A stretch of DNA of 43,630 bases from Elainella sp. Prado103 (GCA_025454395.1 JALOOM010000067.1:1-43630); one strand, 5' to 3'; positions 15,524-25,065 are shown, counted from the stretch's first letter. The notes: generated by a model from the letters alone, not told the origin. Program-made: numbers and translations.

Positions 15524-16753
15524 ATGACAAATTCACCTGCCAACCAGCGACCCTCTCAAGCTGGTGATGAAGGGGAGCAATCTACCCTCTTGACATCTAT
15601 TCAACGAGGCTTTAAGTCTATTGAAAGGCAAATCAAGGGACTGGATCGGTCGGTTCGATCGGTTTTGCTATTTCTAGTTGGGGTTACCGTTATTGCATTG
15701 CTACCACTCATTGCAAGCTGGATGCCATGGATTGGTCAGATAATTGCCCCAGATAATTCCATGAAGTCTGATGCGCCTTTAGAGGGCTCTTGTGGTGGCA
15801 AACCCGCTCAAGATGACATATCAACGATTAAAGAGCAAGTTTCTCAAATTAATAGACGCTTGGAAGGGCAACAGGGTTCGATTGATTATCTGCAATGCAA
15901 GGTTAGACAGTGCAAAGGCGGCGATAGTAGGATGAACAACTATCAACCGTTGGTTAACGGAGAACTGCGAGATAAGTTAGAAAGCCTAAATCAAATGCGA
16001 GGCTCGCTCAGTCGCAGAGATCTGTCTAAGGCTAAGTTAGCTGGGATCAGACTAGAATCTGCTGATCTCAGGTCTTCCAACTTGCAAGAAGCCGACCTGA
16101 CTGGCGCAAGGTTGAATGAAGCCAATTTGATGGATGCTAACCTCAGGTCTGTGAAGATGTTTCGTGCTGAGTTAAACGAAGCTATTCTACATCGGGCTGA
16201 TCTGCGTGAGGCAGTTTTAACAGAAGCAGAATTAAGGAAAGCAGATCTGAGTGATGCCTGTTTGTTTGATGCCTATCTCAGTCTGGCAAACTGCACTTCG
16301 GCTAAGTTCAGAGGCGCAGACTTGAGCAAAGCTTATTTACCCAAGACCAATTTGAATGAGGCAGATTTGGTCAAGGCAAAGCTTATCGAAGCCATCTTGA
16401 TCGAGGCAAAGCTCGGCTGTGCTGACTTAAGCTATGCCGATCTTACTAGGGCAAGGCTAACAGAAGCCAAAATGGAGAGAGCAAAGCTGAGAATGGCTTG
16501 TTTGAATCGAGCAGAACTGGATAAAGCTGACCTGAGTGGAGCGAGGTTGGTCAATGCTAACTTGAGTGATGCAAACTTAAGAAAAGCAAATTTAAGAGGT
16601 GCCGATCTGAGTGGGGCGAATTTAAGTGGTGCTGACCTGACAAAGGTTGAGTTCAATGATCAAACTAATTTTACAGGAGCTAATTTGACGAATGTCCGCT
16701 GGTGTCGAGAATTGGAAGAATATGTCAATCCTGCTCAAGATGTTGATCTCTAA
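15524..16753 (+). CDS. Membrane-anchored pentapeptide-repeat protein
   Basis: A 409-residue protein. An N-terminal polar region (1-45) includes an amphipathic IQRGFKSIERQIKGLDRSV stretch. One long hydrophobic segment (about 47-77) follows, then a short predicted coiled segment (IKEQVSQINRRLEGQQGSI). Cys-containing text CKVRQCKGGDS precedes the pentapeptide array, which runs from about 165 to 390 with A(D/N/K)L units. The array is richer in Lys and Glu at the variable positions than the 8285-9577 protein. The pattern implies a beta-helix held at a membrane by one helix. Function is unknown. Base composition and low density of GATCGC sites differ from neighbours, so recent acquisition is possible. 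The ATG at 15524 is the natural start. Confidence 0.88.
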   Translation: MTNSPANQRPSQAGDEGEQSTLLTSIQRGFKSIERQIKGLDRSVRSVLLFLVGVTVIALLPLIASWMPWIGQIIAPDNSMKSDAPLEGSCGGKPAQDDISTIKEQVSQINRRLEGQQGSIDYLQCKVRQCKGGDSRMNNYQPLVNGELRDKLESLNQMRGSLSRRDLSKAKLAGIRLESADLRSSNLQEADLTGARLNEANLMDANLRSVKMFRAELNEAILHRADLREAVLTEAELRKADLSDACLFDAYLSLANCTSAKFRGADLSKAYLPKTNLNEADLVKAKLIEAILIEAKLGCADLSYADLTRARLTEAKMERAKLRMACLNRAELDKADLSGARLVNANLSDANLRKANLRGADLSGANLSGADLTKVEFNDQTNFTGANLTNVRWCRELEEYVNPAQDVDL

Positions 16754-16861
16754 ACCGTTGGTGTATCAATCGCTACCTTACCCGTTGGGGCAAGATCTAC
16801 CCTTTTCTCAGTAATAGTCTTTCTCGCAAGATAAAAGCAAATTTCGAATTTGTAACGCGCT

Positions 16862-18481
16862 TTATTTCTGCGATGTTTCTTCAATCGATCGCACTAAACT
16901 CAACCGATACGAATCCTGTGTGATCGCCAAAGCATAATTTGGAGTTAAATAATCTCGATAAGTTTGGTCTTGCCATAAATACACCTGAAAAAACGCCAAA
17001 CTGAGTGCGTTTTGATAGTCTTGGGCAATCCACTTTAATGTTTCCCAGGGTGTAGTTGAACCTGTAAATCGATTGAGAATATCATAGGTAACGCGAGCGT
17101 GGGGTAAGCCTTCTGTAATGGCTAAATAGCGATCGGGCTGGGTCAATGCTTGGAAGGCGGGAATTTGCTCTACCGCTAGGGGAGTCAACACATCTAGATC
17201 GGTCACCTGCCAGAAAATCGGGATATCGACGGTTTTCATGCCTGTTTGACCAAACAAACTTTTGCCAAAGGGCACAAAAATAAAAGCTGCCTTGATCCGA
17301 TCGTCTTTTAAGTTTACGGGTTCACGAGGTAATTCTAGGGCCCGACATTGATAGAGCAGCGAGATATTAACCAGTCCCATTTCTGTTTGGCAATCTGAGG
17401 CGAGAAACTCAAAGTCGAATTGGGCTCCTGCTAGGGAGAGGGCAGTGGTGCCGCCAAAGGAATAGCCAAATAACCCGACCTGTTGCAGGTTGAGCCGATC
17501 GCCAAATTCGCGGGCATTGCGATGTTCTAGATCGTCTAAGACAAAACGAATATCTAAGGGGCGATCGAGATATTCGGTGGCATCAAAGTTCTCCGGGTGC
17601 AGTCCGGCATAAAACTCTCGGAGGCGTTGCCGATCGCTACCGGGATGATCGGGTACGATGACTGCAAAACCGTGGGAAGCCAGATGAGGAGCAATTTCCT
17701 CGAATCGATCGCGCCCTGCGCCTAAGCCATTTGAGCCAATGATGACGGGAATTTTAGTGTGATTGGGATCGAGTAAAGAATTGGTATGAGGTAGATAAAC
17801 ATCGGCGGCAAATTGGCGTTGCCGCTCGGTATCCTGAAATTGAATTGTTTGCTTGTGGTAGGCGAACGATCCAGGTCGGCGGAGATCGGGCTGATGGCTG
17901 AAATCGATCGATCGATGGGCGGACTGTGCTGTGGCTAGGGTTTGTTGATTTAAGCTGGCTACAATCTGGCGAGTCTGCTGCAAAATGGTTGAAACTCGCT
18001 GGATGAGCTGCAAAAGCTGCTGAAGGTCAATGCGGAGATCGGTGGGAAACTGGCGCAAAAAACCAAGTAGACTCATGCCTTCTGGCTGATCTGCTGCTAA
18101 GATGGCTGCCGATCGAATCCCCTTAAACCCGTTGAGGCGCGCTGCGGATTGCAGAATTTGCCCTGCTTCTTGGAGCAAGCGCTCGCCGGATGAGGTGTAA
18201 GCAAACCGATCGATCATCACCGGATTCACCGGATAATGGCTCTGAAGTGCCGATCGAACAGCAGTTTGTTGCTCAGGGCTGAAGCGATTGAGAATATCAG
18301 AGAGGATGCCAGTGGCAACACCAGTTTCAGCGAATTGCTCCAGTTGGGTTAGGGTGAGCGATCGGCCTAGAATGCCATAGCTGAGGTAGATCCGTTGGGC
18401 TGCAAGATTGGGTTGGGCAAATAGCAGGGTGAGGAGGAGAGCAAGTAGAAATGAACGGAAGAATGGCTGCCAATCAAACAT
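16862..18481 (-). CDS. Exported DUF1400 alpha/beta hydrolase
   Basis: A 539-residue protein with a signal peptide (hydrophobic 9-22, cleavage near NLAAQ, residue 28). Residues about 29-160 form the DUF1400 domain (IYLSYGILGRSLTLTQLEQF), found in cyanobacterial exported hydrolases. The alpha/beta hydrolase domain (about 215-520) has an oxyanion-region GSNGLGAGRDRFEEIA, then IVPDHPGSDR, and the nucleophile elbow GYSFGG with Ser341. Candidate acid and His residues follow near DLDVLTP and LPHARVTY. It resembles dienelactone hydrolase or platelet-activating-factor acetylhydrolase types. The substrate is likely a lipid or ester outside the plasma membrane; that is inference. It stands alone. Confidence 0.9.
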   Translation of the reverse strand: MFDWQPFFRSFLLALLLTLLFAQPNLAAQRIYLSYGILGRSLTLTQLEQFAETGVATGILSDILNRFSPEQQTAVRSALQSHYPVNPVMIDRFAYTSSGERLLQEAGQILQSAARLNGFKGIRSAAILAADQPEGMSLLGFLRQFPTDLRIDLQQLLQLIQRVSTILQQTRQIVASLNQQTLATAQSAHRSIDFSHQPDLRRPGSFAYHKQTIQFQDTERQRQFAADVYLPHTNSLLDPNHTKIPVIIGSNGLGAGRDRFEEIAPHLASHGFAVIVPDHPGSDRQRLREFYAGLHPENFDATEYLDRPLDIRFVLDDLEHRNAREFGDRLNLQQVGLFGYSFGGTTALSLAGAQFDFEFLASDCQTEMGLVNISLLYQCRALELPREPVNLKDDRIKAAFIFVPFGKSLFGQTGMKTVDIPIFWQVTDLDVLTPLAVEQIPAFQALTQPDRYLAITEGLPHARVTYDILNRFTGSTTPWETLKWIAQDYQNALSLAFFQVYLWQDQTYRDYLTPNYALAITQDSYRLSLVRSIEETSQK

Positions 18482-18622
18482 AACGGCTCAAGCGATAACA
18501 TACTACTCAAATGATCGTTCGTGTTCAGCGGCTGCAAGGAACTTTTGCATCATAAACGGGATCTGAACACAGTCTGCTGCAATACGTTTGTTAGCTGTCG
18601 GCTACAACTAGAATATCTAAGC

Positions 18623-19660
18623 TTATGCCAACCATCCTGTCTCACGTAGTTGTATCCATGCTAAGTGGATATGACGAGGTTCAAACATATGTTTGCGTGT
18701 ATTCCAATTATGGATCTTGGTAATAGCTTCCTCTGGTGTTGTAGCTTCTTCGCGAGTAGCAACCCAATGCACAGTAGATAGCAACTCCATGCCAAAAGTC
18801 GTCTCAAATCCTTTAATAAGATCCGCAACACGGGCAAACCTTTGCTGAGTTGCTTCATGTTCTGCTAGAAATGTCTCGGCTTGCTCAGAGGCGTAGGGCT
18901 TCAACTCTAATGGTTTATCTGGTCGATCTTCAGCATCGCCATAGCCACTGATAAAATGTCCTTCAATATGACTGAGGACATGACGTAGATTTTCAGCGTA
19001 AGGTCCATAGGGAGCCTTTTGATAATTCAGACGCAGAGGTTCACCCGCTTCTTGCATAAAGTACATTAGCTTATGCACTTCTAGAAGAGTCACAGTAGGA
19101 TCCATAACGGCTGCCAAGTAGCGCCGCATTAGTCCTAGCAACGCCGCTCGTCCAGCAGTCATGTTTGGCACTTTGTTCTCTCTGACCATTGCAGCAGCTT
19201 GGGGTGCTCCGGCAGGCTCAAATAAAAGGACGGCTACCTCTGGTACAGACTGGAAAGCTTCGATGATTAATGGTCGCACTTCCTCCCAGTTCAAACCACC
19301 TAATCCACAACCTAATGGAGGAATTGCAACCGAACGAATCTGCTGCTGCTGTACAACGCTTATCAGGTCTGCAAGCCCTGATTTAATGTCTTCAATGCGG
19401 CTTTTACCTTTCCAATGACGCTTAGTGGGAAAGTTAATGATGAAGCGGGGATTATACAAGCGATTGAGGTCATATATAAACATCTTGCCAGGTTGCACCT
19501 GATGAGCCTTGCAAGCAGCTTCATAAGCTTTGAAGTTTTCTGGAAAGGCTTTCCGAAATTGCAATGCGATACCGCGCCCCATAATGCCAACACAGTTCAC
19601 GGTGTTAACCAATGCTTCAGCATCGGCTTTGAGAATGTCACCTTGAGTTAGCTCAATCAT
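18623..19660 (-). CDS. darG: DarG antitoxin: DNA ADP-ribosylglycohydrolase
   Basis: A 345-residue protein from the ATG at 19660. A TTG at 19681 would extend it by 7 residues and begin beside the toxin stop. The N-terminal macrodomain (1 to about 150) has GDIL, VNTVNCVGIMGRGIA (with Asn19 and Asn22), NFPTK placing Lys80 at the position of the catalytic lysine described for Thermus DarG, and the phosphate loop PPLGCGLGGL. It removes ADP-ribose from thymidine on DNA. The C-terminal domain (about 175-345, with LLEVHKLMYFMQEAGEPLRLNY and YGPYAENLRHVLSHIEGH) is the DarT-binding part. Both halves look intact, whereas the toxin gene immediately upstream is broken. The toxin-then-antitoxin order and short gap are typical. 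Confidence 0.93.
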   Translation of the reverse strand: MIELTQGDILKADAEALVNTVNCVGIMGRGIALQFRKAFPENFKAYEAACKAHQVQPGKMFIYDLNRLYNPRFIINFPTKRHWKGKSRIEDIKSGLADLISVVQQQQIRSVAIPPLGCGLGGLNWEEVRPLIIEAFQSVPEVAVLLFEPAGAPQAAAMVRENKVPNMTAGRAALLGLMRRYLAAVMDPTVTLLEVHKLMYFMQEAGEPLRLNYQKAPYGPYAENLRHVLSHIEGHFISGYGDAEDRPDKPLELKPYASEQAETFLAEHEATQQRFARVADLIKGFETTFGMELLSTVHWVATREEATTPEEAITKIHNWNTRKHMFEPRHIHLAWIQLRETGWLA

Positions 19661-19677
19661 GGGCTTAGTGTCTCTGA

Positions 19678-20308
19678 TCAAAAATACCAGCTTGGCTCTA
19701 TGGCTACAACGGGTTGATGCCCGACATTTGCCAAAGCCGTCTGAACTTTTGCTGCCATAGTACTATTGATTGTCCCAATTTTCTCGATCAGTGTCCACGG
19801 AAAGACATCAAACATCAAAAATTTCGCTTGTTTACCTTCCTTGACCTTGGCATCACGGAAATCTGTAGACGCAACGGCAGTCCAGTCAATCTCGCTAAGT
19901 CTGGAGGGATGGTTATAAAAGGTAGTTAGTAGTTAAGCGAGCACCTGCATTACCATTACTGAAAGCCCAACGCACTGTGTTTGAATTTGCCCAGTTGATG
20001 ACTGTATCGAAGTCGGCTTGGAGGTGGACAATAGGTTGCTGACCACCCTTGTAGCTTACATCTGGATGATTTCCCATGTGCAGAATGTAGAGCATGATGG
20101 AACGTGGGCAGAAATAGAAAGGCACATACTGCCCAACCGTTGTTCCTGAATGGCATGAAACCTCTATCTCGCCGAGTCGGCGCTGCTTAATGGTAGACAT
20201 CCCTACCAATAAACAAGACAGTCCACTTGCAATACGGTTCGCGTCCGAAACGAGCCCCATCCTTGCTGCAAAGATGTGACCAAATAGTGGACTAAAACAT
20301 CTAATCAA
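19678..20308 (-). pseudogene. darT: Broken DarT toxin (DNA ADP-ribosyltransferase)
   Basis: Two frames together give a recognisable DarT. Frame one (20308-19913) has GMSTIKQRRL, YVPFYFCPRSIMLYILH, the Gln-Pro-Ile-Val-His-Leu segment and RWAFSNGNAGARLTTNYLL, then stops. One extra base in the CCTTTT run near 19917-19923 shifts the frame. Frame two continues with SEIDWTAV, KVKEGKQAKFLMFDVFPWTLIEKIG and a final EPSWYF, ending at TGA 19678. Two more defects are visible. The usual N-terminal YHITH-type NAD-binding start is missing or scrambled and only a TTG begins the frame. The KQAEFL motif, whose Glu is the catalytic residue in characterised DarTs, reads KQAKFL. The toxin is therefore probably dead. 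A sequencing error could explain the frameshift but not the other two. Confidence 0.85.
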
Positions 20309-20335
20309 TCAAATTAAATCATCTAGAAGGAAGAA

Positions 20336-22258
20336 TTAAATCGGCAATGGAAGGGCTGCCATCCATCGTTTGATTTTCCCTTCGGTCAATTTGGTGTATC
20401 GTTTCAGATGAACTCCTAAATGAAAATAGCGTTCCATCACCGCATTGGGATCACTGGGTAAATCGGCTGGTTGCTGCCATTGATCGATCGCGTCTAGTTC
20501 TTGAGCGAGAAATTTCTGACGACAAGCTGATCGCTGTACTTTGCCACTGGAGGTGCGAGGGAGCCCACCTGGCTTAAGGAGAATGATGCCGTAAACATCC
20601 ACGAAATGTTCTTCAAAGACTCGCCAACGAATTAACTCAATAATCTCATCGAGTTTTAATCGATCGCGATAACTGCGTTCTACCTCTTGAGCAATGATCA
20701 GTCGATCGCAGTCCTGGATCTTTACAGCAAAGGCGGCTGTGCCTTCGGATTGTAAGCCAGGATGACAAGCGGCGACGGTCTGTTCGATCAGTTGGGGATA
20801 GTGATTGAAACCCCAAAAGACCATCACATCATGCATCCGTCCTGTAATGAATAGATTCCCCTGATGTAAAAAGCCCAAGTCACCAGTTCGCAAATAGAAC
20901 CGATCGGGTCGATCCGGTAAGGTGGCTCGAAAGGTCTGCTGGGTTAATTCTGGTTGGTTCCAGTAGCCATTGCCTAATCCCGATCCGGCAACCCAAATTT
21001 CGCCAATTTGGTCAGGTGGGCAGATCTGTCCTGTTTGGGGATCGACAATCTCAATCTCTGTGTCTAGCCAGGGTTGGCCGCAACTGACCAGGGTTCGATC
21101 GATCGCAATATCCCTCTCCGGTTGCGTAGAACTACTCCAACTGACTAATCTGGCTTGATGCTGTGCCAATGTTTCTGGCTCAAGGCAGAGGGTGACGGGT
21201 GGCTGAAGTTTTTGGCTGCCTGTAATAAACAGGGTCGCTTCTGCCATGCCATAGCAAGGATAGAAAGCTTCGCGGCGGAATCCGCAGGCAGCAAACGTTT
21301 GACTAAATCGATCGATTGTCTCCAGGCGTACAGGTTCGGCCCCAGTAAATGCGACCTGCCAGGAACTCAGATCCAGCGTCGCTTGTTGTGCCGCAGTGAC
21401 TTTTCGACAAAGCAAATCATAGGCAAAATTGGGTGCGCCGCTGGTAGTAGCCTGGTAGTGAGAAATAGCTTCCAGCCAGCGCAATGGCTTTTGCACAAAA
21501 TCGATCGGGGACATCAAAATGCAAGGGGCACCCAAATAGAGGGCTTGCAACACGTTGCCAATCAGCCCCATATCGTGAAACAGCGGTAGCCAACCCACCC
21601 CGACGGATTGGGAATCATGCCCAAAGGCTAACTGGAGCAGTCGCTGATTTTGCATCAAGTTGGCGTGGCGAATCTGCACCCCTTTGGGTTGGCCGGTGGA
21701 TCCAGAGGTGTATTGCAAAAAGGCCAGACTGTCCGGATCGATCGAGGCGGGTTCCCAGGTTGAATTGATCGAACCAGATAGGTGTCCAGATAGGCGATCA
21801 GTAGCACACCATTGGTAAGTCGTTTGAGGCTGAGGGGAATGGGTCTGAATTTGAGCGGCAATCTGAGACTGTAGCTTGGCTAAGAAAGCTTGAGTGGTCA
21901 ACAGGACGGATGCCTCTGCATCGATACAGCGAGCCAAAATTTCCTCGGCACCCGATCGATTACGAGGAGGATGGGCTGAGACAGCGATTGTGCCAGCATA
22001 GAGACACCCTAGAAAGGCGGCAATGAACTCCAATCCGGCTTCGTAGGGATACACCAAGACGGCTCGCTGCTGGCTGAAGCCTGAGGTATGCAGCCAAGTG
22101 GCGATCGATCGGGCTTGCTGGTCTAACTGTCCGTAGGTCAGGCTAATGGATCGGCTAATGGGTTGACCGCTGGGCAAAAATCGGTAAGCGATCTGTTGAG
22201 GCTGGTGGGCGGCACGCTGGCGCAAAATATCGATTAAGGTCGCCGGTGAGTCAGACAT
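20336..22258 (-). CDS. Fatty acyl-AMP ligase (FAAL)
   Basis: A 640-residue adenylate-forming enzyme. It activates a fatty acid with ATP to acyl-AMP, and FAALs normally hand it to an acyl carrier protein and not to CoA. Visible motifs are LAFLQYTSGSTGQPKGV (P-loop, about residue 178-194), GWLPLFHDMGLIGN, YGMAEATLF, the FAAL-type LRTGDLGF and the late SSGKVQR lysine motif. A C-terminal tail of about 55 residues after the catalytic lysine ends in WMAALPLPI. FAALs in cyanobacteria often sit beside polyketide synthase genes making alkenes or lipopeptides. None is present here, so the acceptor is unknown. The gene is followed, on the same strand and 27 bases on, by the darT remnant. Confidence 0.92.
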   Translation of the reverse strand: MSDSPATLIDILRQRAAHQPQQIAYRFLPSGQPISRSISLTYGQLDQQARSIATWLHTSGFSQQRAVLVYPYEAGLEFIAAFLGCLYAGTIAVSAHPPRNRSGAEEILARCIDAEASVLLTTQAFLAKLQSQIAAQIQTHSPQPQTTYQWCATDRLSGHLSGSINSTWEPASIDPDSLAFLQYTSGSTGQPKGVQIRHANLMQNQRLLQLAFGHDSQSVGVGWLPLFHDMGLIGNVLQALYLGAPCILMSPIDFVQKPLRWLEAISHYQATTSGAPNFAYDLLCRKVTAAQQATLDLSSWQVAFTGAEPVRLETIDRFSQTFAACGFRREAFYPCYGMAEATLFITGSQKLQPPVTLCLEPETLAQHQARLVSWSSSTQPERDIAIDRTLVSCGQPWLDTEIEIVDPQTGQICPPDQIGEIWVAGSGLGNGYWNQPELTQQTFRATLPDRPDRFYLRTGDLGFLHQGNLFITGRMHDVMVFWGFNHYPQLIEQTVAACHPGLQSEGTAAFAVKIQDCDRLIIAQEVERSYRDRLKLDEIIELIRWRVFEEHFVDVYGIILLKPGGLPRTSSGKVQRSACRQKFLAQELDAIDQWQQPADLPSDPNAVMERYFHLGVHLKRYTKLTEGKIKRWMAALPLPI

Positions 22259-22359
22259 GGCTTGGCAGAGGGCTGGGGGTGAATGAGGGAGGGTTGCCGA
22301 TGGGATAGGATTGGAGGAGCAGGCTCTCGCTCTTCAACCGCCCATCGTAACCGAATTCT

Positions 22360-22496
22360 GCCAGACTCTCTCTGTATCTGTCAGATGTATCTGCCAGACT
22401 CTCTCTGTATCTGTCAGATGTATCTGTCAGACTCTCTCTGTATCTGTCAGGCTCTCTCTGTATCTGTCAGATGTATCTGTTAGACTCTATCAGACT
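22360..22496. repeat. 33-bp tandem repeat with internal sub-repeats
   Basis: The unit is CCAGACTCTCTCTGTATCTG plus TCAGATGTATCTG. Two full copies are followed by shorter permutations, covering about 137 bases upstream of the FAAL start. The rest of the 22259-22779 spacer shows nothing else clear; the agrE promoter should lie in its last 200 bases. Confidence 0.88.
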
Positions 22497-22779
22497 TAGG
22501 CTGTCAGGCTGCAAGCGTCATGAATCCCTGACTGAATCTGCGCCCCGCAGTTAAAATACCGGCTCCATCGCCCCCTACAATGAAAGGTTGACTTTTAGGC
22601 ACTTTTCTTGAGCCTGCTCCTTCTGAGGCTGATAACTCCATGATTAGGGGGTGGTTGAGTGATCAAAAATACAGCCAATAGCTTCAGTCCGCCTGATAGC
22701 ACTGCGATGATTTGATCCCACTCTGTCCGGTTTTGCGTGCCAATCTTACAGCGATCATTACAGCGATAATTGACGAATT

Positions 22780-24903
22780 ATGACTACAGATGCAATTCGA
22801 TTTCTCATGTGTCCACCCGATCACTATGATGTGGATTATGTGATTAACCCCTGGATGGAAGGCAATGTTCACAAGTCTTCGCCCGATCGGGCAGTCGAGC
22901 AGTGGCACAATCTGTTCCATCTCATGAAGGAATATACGACGGTAGATTTGGTCAAACCGCAGCCCGGTGTGCCGGATATGGTGTTCACGGCCAATGCGGG
23001 TCTGGTACTGGAAAATACGGTGGTGCTGAGCCGCTTTTATCACAAAGAACGTCAGGGTGAAGAGCCTTTTTTCCAGCAGTGGTTCGAAGAAAATGGCTTC
23101 ACGGTACATCTCTTGCCGAAAGACTTACCCTTTGAGGGGGCAGGGGATGCGTTGCTCGATCGGGAAGGGCGCTGGCTCTGGGCGGGTTATGGCTTCCGTT
23201 CCGAGCTCGATTCTCACCCGTATTTAGCGAAATGGTTGGATATTGAGGTGATGTCACTGCGGTTGATGGATGAGCGGTTTTACCATCTCGATACCTGCTT
23301 TTGCCCCCTCACCGAGGGTTATTTGCTCTACTATCCGCCTGCGTTTGACTCCTACTCGAATCGGCTGATCGAAATGCGCGTACCGGCTCATAAACGAATC
23401 GCCGTGGCGGAACCAGATGCGGTCAATTTTGCCTGCAATGCGGTGAATATCGATCGCACGATCATCATGAACAAAGCCAGCGATGAGCTGAAGCAGCGCT
23501 TGGAGCAGGTGGGTTTTCGGGTCGTTGAAACGCCGCTGACCGAGTTCCTTAAAGCGGGTGGAGCGGCCAAATGCTTGACTTTGCGGGTGACGGAGACGGT
23601 GCAACCCCTGCATCATGCTGCCGCTACGATCGAAAGTCGGATGGTGCAGTTGGAAGGTCATCTGCTGGATACCGGCTTAATCAATCAGGCTCTGGATCTG
23701 ATCACGGAAGGCGGTGGTAGTTTCCAGGTGCTCAACTTCCAACTCGGTGAACAAAAGCAGAGCACATCCCTGGCCGAAATTCGGGTGACGGCTCCTTCTC
23801 ACGATGTGATGGAAAAAATCATGTCGCAGTTGATCGACATTGGGGCAGCCACACCCCCTCAGGAAGTTTGTGATAACCCGCTCGAAACCGTGACCCAAGA
23901 CGGGGTGGCACCCGATGACTTTTATGTCACTACGATTTATCCCACTGAGGTGCGGGTGAAGTGTGAGTGGGTGCGGGTGCAAAATCAACGCATGGATGGG
24001 GCGATCGTTGTTTCTGAAACTCCGGCAGGCGTAATGGCTGAATGTAAGCTCCTGCGAGATCTCAAGCAGGGCGATCGGGTCGTTGTAGGGGTGGAAGGCA
24101 TTCGTACCGTGCGCAAGACCGAATCCCGTGAGCAGCGCAAAACTACTGATCACGAATTTAGCTTCATGGGATCGGGCGTATCCAGCGAGCGGCGGGTGGA
24201 ATTGCTGGTGGAGCAGATCGCCTGGGAACTCCGACAAATTCGTGATCAGGGCGGCAAAGTGGTGGTAGTAGGAGGACCAGTCGTCATCCATACGGGTGGA
24301 GCGGAGCATCTATCGCGGCTGATTCGTGAAGGCTATGTCCAGGCGCTGCTGGGGGGAAATGCGATCGCAGTGCATGACATTGAGCAGGCTATGATGGGCA
24401 CTTCCTTGGGGATGGATATGCAGCGAGGGGTCTCTGTCCGGGGCGGCCATCGGCATCACCTGAAGGCGATCAACACGATTCGCCGGTGTGGCAGCATTGC
24501 TCAAGCGGTAGAACAGGGTGTCTTGACCAGCGGAATTTTCTATGAGTGCGTCAAACATAATGTGCCCTTCTCGTTGGCGGGATCGATCCGTGATGACGGG
24601 CCGCTACCCGATACTCGTATGGATCTACTGCAAGCCCAAGCGGAGTATGCCAGCCTGATCGAAGGAGCCGACATGATCTTGATGCTCTCTTCGATGCTGC
24701 ACTCGATCGGGGTGGGTAATATGACTCCGGCTGGCGTGAAGATGGTCTGTGTGGATATTAACCCAGCGGTGGTCACTAAACTGAGCGATCGGGGTTCGGT
24801 TGAGTCGGTGGGGATTGTCACGGATGTGGGCTTGTTCCTCAGTTTGCTGATCCAGCAGTTGAGTAAACTCACCAGTCCTTATCAACTGACTTCGGCGCGG
24901 TAA
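22780..24903 (+). CDS. agrE: Bifunctional arginine dihydrolase / ornithine cyclodeaminase-like protein (AgrE/ArgZ)
   Basis: A 707-residue cyanobacterial enzyme. The N-terminal amidinotransferase-fold domain (1 to about 280) hydrolyses arginine to ornithine, CO2 and ammonia. The expected residues are present: FTANAG with Asn72, FEGAGDAL, YHLDTCFCPL with His169, and GGAAKCLTL with Cys265. The C-terminal LOR/SDH-type domain (about 285-700) has a nucleotide-binding VVVVGGPVVIHTGG and FYECVKHNVPFSLAGSIRDDG segments. In Anabaena AgrE this half converts ornithine to proline; in Synechocystis ArgZ it seems not to. The pathway feeds nitrogen from arginine or cyanophycin. Length and motifs fit the family. 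The ATG at 22780 has no strong ribosome site. A strong terminator follows. Confidence 0.96.
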   Translation: MTTDAIRFLMCPPDHYDVDYVINPWMEGNVHKSSPDRAVEQWHNLFHLMKEYTTVDLVKPQPGVPDMVFTANAGLVLENTVVLSRFYHKERQGEEPFFQQWFEENGFTVHLLPKDLPFEGAGDALLDREGRWLWAGYGFRSELDSHPYLAKWLDIEVMSLRLMDERFYHLDTCFCPLTEGYLLYYPPAFDSYSNRLIEMRVPAHKRIAVAEPDAVNFACNAVNIDRTIIMNKASDELKQRLEQVGFRVVETPLTEFLKAGGAAKCLTLRVTETVQPLHHAAATIESRMVQLEGHLLDTGLINQALDLITEGGGSFQVLNFQLGEQKQSTSLAEIRVTAPSHDVMEKIMSQLIDIGAATPPQEVCDNPLETVTQDGVAPDDFYVTTIYPTEVRVKCEWVRVQNQRMDGAIVVSETPAGVMAECKLLRDLKQGDRVVVGVEGIRTVRKTESREQRKTTDHEFSFMGSGVSSERRVELLVEQIAWELRQIRDQGGKVVVVGGPVVIHTGGAEHLSRLIREGYVQALLGGNAIAVHDIEQAMMGTSLGMDMQRGVSVRGGHRHHLKAINTIRRCGSIAQAVEQGVLTSGIFYECVKHNVPFSLAGSIRDDGPLPDTRMDLLQAQAEYASLIEGADMILMLSSMLHSIGVGNMTPAGVKMVCVDINPAVVTKLSDRGSVESVGIVTDVGLFLSLLIQQLSKLTSPYQLTSAR

Positions 24904-24931
24904 AGTCAAGCTCGGTTGCAAGTCTGCTGAG

Positions 24932-25010
24932 CCGATCGATTATCCAGCCGATCGATCATCCAGCCGATCGATCATCCAGCCGATCGATTATCCAGCCGAT
25001 CGATAGCCAG
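24932..25010. repeat. 16-bp tandem repeat, 4 copies plus a partial
   Basis: The unit CCGATCGATCATCCAG occurs at 24932, 24948, 24964 and 24980, then truncated at 24996. It lies between the agrE stop and its terminator, so it would be transcribed as part of the 3' leader of the hairpin. Confidence 0.92.
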
Positions 25011-25033
25011 ATTAACAGTTCACCTAACCTGTC

Positions 25034-25065
25034 ATGAGTTTCTCTTATGAGAAGCTCATTTTTTT
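25034..25065 (+). terminator. Strong intrinsic terminator after agrE
   Basis: ATGAGTTTCTC (25034-25044) pairs with GAGAAGCTCAT (25049-25059), with one G-T pair and a TTAT loop, followed by a run of seven T. The textbook form makes this the clearest terminator in the window. The spacer from here to 25286 holds the promoter of the next gene, with no box I can fix. Confidence 0.88.

Noticed and set aside
22283..22499. Two overlapping frames with repeated SLSVSVRC / SLCICQMY text
   Set aside because: They read through the 33-bp tandem array in different frames and have no other protein character.
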